A DNA stretch of 10,058 nt from Thermoplasmata archaeon (GTDB taxonomy: Archaea; Thermoplasmatota; Thermoplasmata; UBA184): positions 1-10,058 of the forward strand of contig JAKAZU010000029.1 of assembly GCA_021826525.1 (NCBI GenBank), written 5' to 3'. The first letter of the stretch is position 1, and each line of letters opens with the position of its first letter. The notes below the pieces were generated by a model that saw nothing but the letters and a program-made list of their open reading frames with translations, was not told where the DNA came from and made no database searches. Below, one piece after another: positions 6,680-10,058 of this stretch. The position numbers and the translations under genes are program-made.

Positions 6680-7060
6680 TCAACCCGGATTCGGTCTCGC
6701 CTTGCTCCGGGGCACCCTTTCCCGCGACCCGGTACCCGCCGAGTACTTCCGCCGCCACTCCATCATCGTCCGGAAGATCTTCAGCAGGTCCCGGCCCATC
6801 GGCGTGAGGCGGTACTCGATCCGCCGGGGCGGGGCGGCGAGCGCACGGCGCTGGATGATGCCCAGGTTCTCCAGGCGCTTCAGCCGATCCGATAGCGTTG
6901 CGGTGTTGACGGAGACGCTCGTCTGCAGCTCGTTGAACCGCCGGGGGCTCTTCTCCAACAGAGCTCGCAGAATGACGAGGACGTGCTTCTGGCCGAGAAG
7001 CTCGAACGTGGCCTCGAAGTTGCAGGAAGGGGAGCCCGGCGGCGCGCGAGCGGTCTTCAT
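6680..7060 (-). CDS. HxlR-family winged-helix transcriptional regulator
   Basis: This 126-residue DNA-binding protein is of normal length for HxlR/YodB regulators. It contains the family's CNFEATFELLGQKHVLVILRAL pattern (from residue 13; bacterial relatives read C-x-x-x-x-x-x-x-x-x-G-x-K-W). RFNEL is at 41-45, the recognition helix covers TATLSDRLKRLENLGII (53-69), and the wing spans about 70-86 and ends in PPRRIEYRLTPMG (77-89). Cys13 is the only cysteine and sits at the place of the redox or electrophile-sensing cysteine of YodB/HypR-type members. The usual tryptophan after the lysine (KW) is replaced by His26. The C-terminal helix is followed by a basic tail. The protein should act as a dimer. 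Its gene is divergent from the second MFS exporter, the common arrangement for a local repressor of an efflux pump. Confidence 0.92.
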   Translation of the reverse strand: MKTARAPPGSPSCNFEATFELLGQKHVLVILRALLEKSPRRFNELQTSVSVNTATLSDRLKRLENLGIIQRRALAAPPRRIEYRLTPMGRDLLKIFRTMMEWRRKYSAGTGSRERVPRSKARPNPG

Positions 7061-7100
7061 CGTGGGGGCACCCGAGGCACCACCAGGTGAAATCCTTGTG

Positions 7101-7115
7101 CTTTAGAATCCAAAG
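7101..7115 (+). promoter_or_regulatory. Candidate HxlR operator (imperfect palindrome)
   Basis: CTTTAGAATCCAAAG is an imperfect 15-base palindrome: 12 of 15 positions match its own reverse complement. It lies between the divergent regulator and exporter genes and abuts the TATA-like box of the exporter. HxlR/YodB regulators bind short imperfect palindromes near their own or target promoters, so a repressor bound here would block TBP/TFB access. Assignment as an operator is inference. Confidence 0.45.
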
Positions 7116-7123
7116 TTTAAGTA
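7116..7123 (+). promoter_or_regulatory. TATA-like box of the second MFS gene
   Basis: TTTAAGTA is preceded by the purine-rich AAAG, resembling an archaeal BRE. Its centre is about 36 bases upstream of the GTG at 7156, so transcription would begin near 7145 with a short leader. On the opposite strand, TCTAAAGC (7102-7109) is the best TATA candidate for the regulator gene. Confidence 0.5.
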
Positions 7124-7155
7124 AGGGGCCTCGGTGCGCTGGCCGGGCGAACTTC

Positions 7156-8712
7156 GTGACCGATCTCTCGACCGATGCCGGCCGCGAGGTCGCAGCGACC
7201 CCGTCCGCGGCCCGGCCGAGCCGACGCTTCGAACTCCTGGTGGTGGTCGGGATCCTGCTCGCGCTCCTGATGGGTGCGCTCGATAACTTCGTGGTCCTCA
7301 CCGCCCTCTCCACGATCCTGGGGGATTTCGGCCAACCGAACAGCGGAACGTTCGTCATCAGCGCTTACGTCATCGCATCCGCCATCGCCATCCCGATCTT
7401 CGCCAAACTCTCCGATCTGCGCAGCCGGCGGAACGTCTTCCTGGGCGGCCTCTTGATCTTCATCGTCGGTTCGATCTTCTCCGGACTCAGTCAGAACCTC
7501 TCGGAACTCGTCGTGTTCCGAGCGGTCCAGGGGTTCGGAAGTGGAGGGTTCTTCCCGGTCGGCATCGCTATCGTCGCGGTCTCCTTTCCGCCGGAGACCC
7601 GCGCCCGGGTCATCGGGCTGCTCTCGGGGGTCTTCGGCATCGCCGTCGTGGCCGGACCCTTGCTCGGAAGCGCTATCCTCGGGTTCACCACCTGGCGCTG
7701 GATCTTCTACGTCAACATCCCAATCGGACTCCTCGGGCTCGTGCTCATCGCCACGACCCTGGGTCCCCTCGTTCCGGAGCGCGCACGGCGTTTCGACCTT
7801 GTCGGCGCCGCGCTCCTGTCGGGGTGGGTGGCGACGCTCATGTTCCCGCTCTACCAGATCTCCGGTGAGGGCTGGTCGTGGACCGACCCCCGCGTGATCG
7901 GCCTGCTCTCCGTGTGTGTCGTCCTCGTGATCGCCTTTGTGATCCAGGAGTACCGGGTGGAGAACCCGCTCGTCCCGGTTCGCCTCTTCGCCCACCGGGT
8001 CGTGGCCGCCGGAAGCGGTGCGACGTTCTTCATCGGGATGGTGTTCTATCCGGTCGCGACGTTCCTGTCCTTGGTGGTCGCCGGCGCTCTCGATCCCACG
8101 GCGAGCAATCCGGCCGACGTGGTGCGGGACATCCTGTACTTCCTCGTGATTCCGCTCGTCGTCGGAGCCGCGCTGGGCGGCCAGCTACTGACCCGCATGT
8201 CCTACCGAACCGTCGCGCTCGTCGGGGTCGTGATCGGTCTGGCCGGAATGATGGGCCTTACGACCCTTACGGTCGCCACCCCGCTGTGGACCTTCTACCT
8301 CGGGTTCATCCCGGTGGGAGGCATCATTCTCCCGTTGATCCCTCTCGGCTTCGGGATCGGGCTGACCTTCCCGGTGTTTCTGCTCGCGGCGCAGAACGAG
8401 GTCGCGAGCGTCGATGTCGGAGAGGCCGGAGGTCTGATCCAGTTCCTCCAAACGCTCGGGGGCGCGATCGGACTATCGGTGCTAACCTCCTTTCAGGAGA
8501 CCCGATTCTCGATGCTGGACCCGTTGCTTCCCGAATCGTTGATCAGCTCGTATGACCAGACCTTCGCGGTCATGGTCGCGCTGCTCGTCGTCGCGCTCGT
8601 GTTCATCCTCTTCCTGAGGGGCCGCTTGCCTCGCAAGTCCGATGCGCTCCCCGACGCCGAGAGCGCCCCGGCCCAACCGATCGAGCCGCTCGAAGGGGCG
8701 AGCGCTCTCTGA
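7156..8712 (+). CDS. MFS exporter, DHA2 (EmrB/QacA-like) 14-helix family, second copy
   Basis: This 518-residue multidrug-type antiporter begins at GTG. I prefer this start to the ATG at 7087 because 7087 lies upstream of the TATA-like box and the operator. The N-terminal 24 residues are hydrophilic, then 14 membrane helices follow. Helix 1 has ALDNFVVLTALSTI (41-54). Motif A is degenerate, AKLSDLRSRRN (83-93), with the usual first glycine replaced by lysine. Motif B arginine is in FRAVQGFGSG (121-130). Motif C is in AGPLLGSAI (166-174), here keeping the GP dipeptide. TWRWIFYVNIPIG (179-191) marks the DHA2 loop. It differs considerably from the first pump, with a long Asp/Pro-containing loop around TASNPADVVRD and a Pro/Ala/Glu tail, so it is not a recent duplicate. 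It is probably controlled by the divergent HxlR regulator. The DUF167 gene follows after 29 bases. Confidence 0.92.
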   Translation: MTDLSTDAGREVAATPSAARPSRRFELLVVVGILLALLMGALDNFVVLTALSTILGDFGQPNSGTFVISAYVIASAIAIPIFAKLSDLRSRRNVFLGGLLIFIVGSIFSGLSQNLSELVVFRAVQGFGSGGFFPVGIAIVAVSFPPETRARVIGLLSGVFGIAVVAGPLLGSAILGFTTWRWIFYVNIPIGLLGLVLIATTLGPLVPERARRFDLVGAALLSGWVATLMFPLYQISGEGWSWTDPRVIGLLSVCVVLVIAFVIQEYRVENPLVPVRLFAHRVVAAGSGATFFIGMVFYPVATFLSLVVAGALDPTASNPADVVRDILYFLVIPLVVGAALGGQLLTRMSYRTVALVGVVIGLAGMMGLTTLTVATPLWTFYLGFIPVGGIILPLIPLGFGIGLTFPVFLLAAQNEVASVDVGEAGGLIQFLQTLGGAIGLSVLTSFQETRFSMLDPLLPESLISSYDQTFAVMVALLVVALVFILFLRGRLPRKSDALPDAESAPAQPIEPLEGASAL

Positions 8713-8733
8713 CACCGCGAGCTCTCGAGTGTA

Positions 8734-8737
8734 GGAG
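8734..8737 (+). promoter_or_regulatory. Shine-Dalgarno site of the DUF167 gene
   Basis: GGAG lies four bases before the ATG at 8742. With only 29 bases separating it from the exporter stop and no TATA-like sequence in between, the DUF167 gene is probably the second gene of the exporter transcript. Confidence 0.45.
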
Positions 8738-8741
8738 AACG

Positions 8742-9047
8742 ATGGCCCGGATCTCCGTGTGGGTGAAGCCCGCCGCTACGAACGATGCGCTCGCTTGGGA
8801 CGCGTGGCGCCAACGCTGGGTCGTGAGTTGCCGAGCCGCTCCCACGCACGGAGAGGCCAACCGTTCGGTGGCGATCCTGATCGCGGACTGGCTCTCGGTG
8901 CCTCACTCCGCGGTTCACTGGGTACGGTCCGGAACCTCGCGAGCGAAGATGCTGGAGATCGAGAGCCTCACCGATATCGAGGCCACGAACCGGCTGCGCG
9001 CCCGTGCCCTATCGACCGTGGATCCGGACCGAGGCTCGGGCCGGTAA
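8742..9047 (+). CDS. DUF167 / YggU-family protein (UPF0235)
   Basis: This 101-residue small soluble protein matches the DUF167 pattern throughout. It starts with a strand and a Val-x-Pro-like element (ISVWVKPAATND, 4-15). The central signature is RAAPTHGEANRSVAILIADWL (31-51; relatives have A-x-P-x-x-G-x-A-N). The third part is VHWVRSGTSRAKMLEIE (58-74; relatives have G-x-x-S-R-x-K). The fold is a small alpha/beta domain widely conserved in bacteria, archaea and eukaryotes, but its biochemical function is not established. The last 10-15 residues are hydrophilic and variable. It probably shares a transcript with the upstream exporter, which may be coincidental since DUF167 is a housekeeping-type family. 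Confidence 0.9.
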   Translation: MARISVWVKPAATNDALAWDAWRQRWVVSCRAAPTHGEANRSVAILIADWLSVPHSAVHWVRSGTSRAKMLEIESLTDIEATNRLRARALSTVDPDRGSGR

Positions 9048-9051
9048 CACC

Positions 9052-9067
9052 GCTCGAACCATCGAGC
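9052..9067 (+). other. Short inverted repeat after the DUF167 gene
   Basis: GCTCGA (9052-9057) and TCGAGC (9062-9067) form a perfect six-base stem with a four-base ACCA loop, starting four bases after the stop. There is no T-run after it, so its role as a terminator is unproven; a chance palindrome is possible. Confidence 0.25.
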
Positions 9068-9081
9068 CGGTCGCTTCCAGC

Positions 9082-9090
9082 AAAGGTTAT
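9082..9090 (+). promoter_or_regulatory. TATA-like box for the 207-residue protein gene
   Basis: AAAGGTTAT is centred about 30 bases before the GTG at 9117, with no Shine-Dalgarno site near that start. This would place transcription a few bases from the start codon, as seen for other genes here. Confidence 0.35.
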
Positions 9091-9116
9091 CGGCGGGGTG
9101 ATCGACTGTCGCCTCG

Positions 9117-9740
9117 GTGCCCGCATCCAAACCCCTCGCACTTTCCGCACCCGACCTAATCGGACCCATCTCGATCCTCAACGAGCCGGTATCGGGTCCG
9201 CGGGCGAACCGACGCGCGAAGCGCCGACCGTACGATCACGCCCATCTCGACATCGACGTCTCCACCGACGCCGCCCTTCGGGGAGACGCTCCTCACCTCC
9301 AACAGGTCGAGCGGGCCTTGTCCCGGGCTCAGGTCGCGCGGACACCCGATCTGGTGCTGCTCACGATCGGGACTCTTCATGCGCTTTCCGCCCGGCGGTT
9401 TCGGCAGATCGATCACTGGGAGGTTTCCCCGGGCGGCTGGCTTCCTCTACCCGCGGAGAAGTCGCGTCGCGGCTCGAACGAACCGGTGGGAGATCTCCTC
9501 GCCGTACTCGAGGGCGACGGCGCGTCCCCCCTGCTCAAGGCGCGGTCCTTCGCCGCACGACTTTCCGACCAGCAGGGCCATCGAGTCGACGTGGTCGTCC
9601 GTCGCACCCAGCGTCGCCATGCCATCTCGCTCGACCTGAACGGCGTGTGGACCCGAGATGCGATCCACGACCTGTTGGGTTCGGTAGCTCAGCGCGTCCC
9701 GGTCGCCCGAACGACCCTGACGAAGTTTCGGTACGCTTGA
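9117..9740 (+). CDS. Hypothetical protein, 207 residues, family not recognised
   Basis: I do not recognise this protein. The frame shows the strong third-position GC of the neighbouring genes and a balanced composition, so it is very probably real. It is soluble, without signal peptide, membrane helix or cysteine. Residues 1-40 are Pro/Arg-rich and probably disordered, with the basic cluster RANRRAKRRPYDH (29-41). Residues 55-105 look helical then beta (QQVERALSRAQ; PDLVLLTIGTLHAL). The C-terminal part (140-207) reads as helix, two strands (RVDVVVRRT and RHAISLDLNG), helix (RDAIHDLLGSVAQR) and a basic end. GTG at 9117 is chosen because a TATA-like box lies 30 bases upstream; a start further inside cannot be excluded. 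It stands alone downstream of the DUF167 gene. A small nucleic-acid-binding protein would fit the basic N-terminus, but this is speculation. Confidence 0.7.
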   Translation: MPASKPLALSAPDLIGPISILNEPVSGPRANRRAKRRPYDHAHLDIDVSTDAALRGDAPHLQQVERALSRAQVARTPDLVLLTIGTLHALSARRFRQIDHWEVSPGGWLPLPAEKSRRGSNEPVGDLLAVLEGDGASPLLKARSFAARLSDQQGHRVDVVVRRTQRRHAISLDLNGVWTRDAIHDLLGSVAQRVPVARTTLTKFRYA

Positions 9741-10058
9741 CGGGTGATGCCGACGGCGCCATCCTCGGAGGTCGCGCCGGCTTCAAGAGGCCGAGCTCCG
9801 TCGCGCTGGAGTTCGTGATGGATCTTCACCCGCATCGATGGAATCACCTGCTTCGGATACCAGATCCACGTCGAGGAGGCCCCCTTGGTCAGACGGTCCG
9901 GGGCGAAGTACGGCGAGCCGGCGGACTGTAGATGGCGCTTGTTCCCGAACCTCCCCGAGCGGCCGGTCGCGTCCGGTCCGGGTCGCTACCGCCCAACTCT
10001 CGGCAGATCGATGCTCGGACACCAGCTCGGAGCATCGCCTACCCGGAAACGTGCGCCC
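9741..10058. other. Right-end region, coding strand and frame unresolved
   Basis: No gene can be assigned firmly in these 318 bases. Positions that would be third codon bases for either the minus frame ending at TGA 9689-9691 or the plus frame of the preceding gene are strongly GC-biased between 9819 and about 9960 (about 87 percent by my count), and less so on both sides, which suggests coding. The minus frame is open from 9985 down to 9692, just after a TAG at 9986-9988. It contains protein-like segments such as TWIWYPKQVIPSMRVKIHHE, but its only ordinary starts (GTG 9847, ATG 9835) fall inside them. The plus frame from 9819 to the edge is also open but starts directly after a TGA. A third plus frame starts at ATG 9932 and runs off the edge. 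A broken gene or a short convergent gene are both possible. Confidence 0.4.

Noticed and set aside
7087..7155. N-terminal extension of the second MFS protein from ATG 7087
   Set aside because: That ATG lies upstream of the TATA-like box and the palindrome, and the extension has no membrane or family features; GTG 7156 is a better start.
7117..7995. 292-codon minus-strand open frame opposite the second MFS gene
   Set aside because: It is dominated by Glu, Asp, Arg and Gly, the typical antisense translation of a membrane protein gene; the MFS motifs are on the plus strand.
9045..9075. tRNA-like T-loop sequence GGTTCGAGC on the minus strand
   Set aside because: No matching acceptor, D-arm or anticodon arm could be built around it; it is part of the short GCTCGA/TCGAGC inverted repeat.
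8759..9931. 390-codon plus-strand open frame over the DUF167 and 207-residue genes
   Set aside because: Its composition is Arg/Ser/Pro-rich, as for an out-of-frame reading. The DUF167 motif is in a different frame and the GC-rich third position also belongs to that other frame.

Overview
The window looks like a GC-rich archaeal chromosome segment, most likely from a Thermoplasmatota-type organism. This placement is an inference. It rests on TATA-like boxes about 25-38 bases before several starts (with no convincing bacterial -35/-10 pairs), apparently leaderless GTG/ATG starts, and an archaeal-style mixture of families: HxlR regulator, small CBS-pair protein and tandem zinc-ribbon protein. 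GC is high, and GC at third codon positions is clearly higher in the genes. I see no RNA gene, CRISPR array, insertion sequence or phage gene.

Layout. Bases 1-391 hold the 5' part of a minus-strand SRPBCC (polyketide-cyclase-like) gene that runs off the left edge. It is divergent from a two-gene ABC exporter operon (ATPase 557-1558, permease 1558-2361, overlapping by one base). A LysE/RhtB-type exporter (2371-2955, minus) converges on the permease with a 9-base gap. Next come a plus-strand protein with three zinc ribbons and an RG-rich tail (3129-3866) and a CBS-pair protein (3927-4370). A second block has a 14-helix DHA2-type MFS exporter (4468-5916) followed by a SAM-dependent methyltransferase (5972-6646), both with strong Shine-Dalgarno sites. 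A minus-strand HxlR-family repressor (6680-7060) is divergent from a second DHA2 MFS exporter (7156-8712), which is followed by a DUF167/YggU protein (8742-9047). An unrecognised 207-residue protein (9117-9740) comes next. The last 318 bases are stop-free in several frames and could not be assigned with confidence.

How the genes may work together. Four separate export systems (DrrAB-like ABC, LysE-like, two DHA2 MFS pumps) with a small-molecule-type methyltransferase and an HxlR regulator suggest a detoxification or efflux neighbourhood. The best-supported regulatory unit is the HxlR/MFS pair. Its shared 95-base intergenic region contains a 15-base imperfect palindrome directly against the BRE/TATA of the pump gene, and the regulator has a lone N-terminal cysteine at the position used for redox or electrophile sensing in relatives. 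The most unusual protein is the triple zinc-ribbon protein: all three ribbons have exactly the same cysteine spacing and are followed by a long Arg/Gly-rich tail. No clearly novel multi-gene system could be demonstrated from sequence alone.
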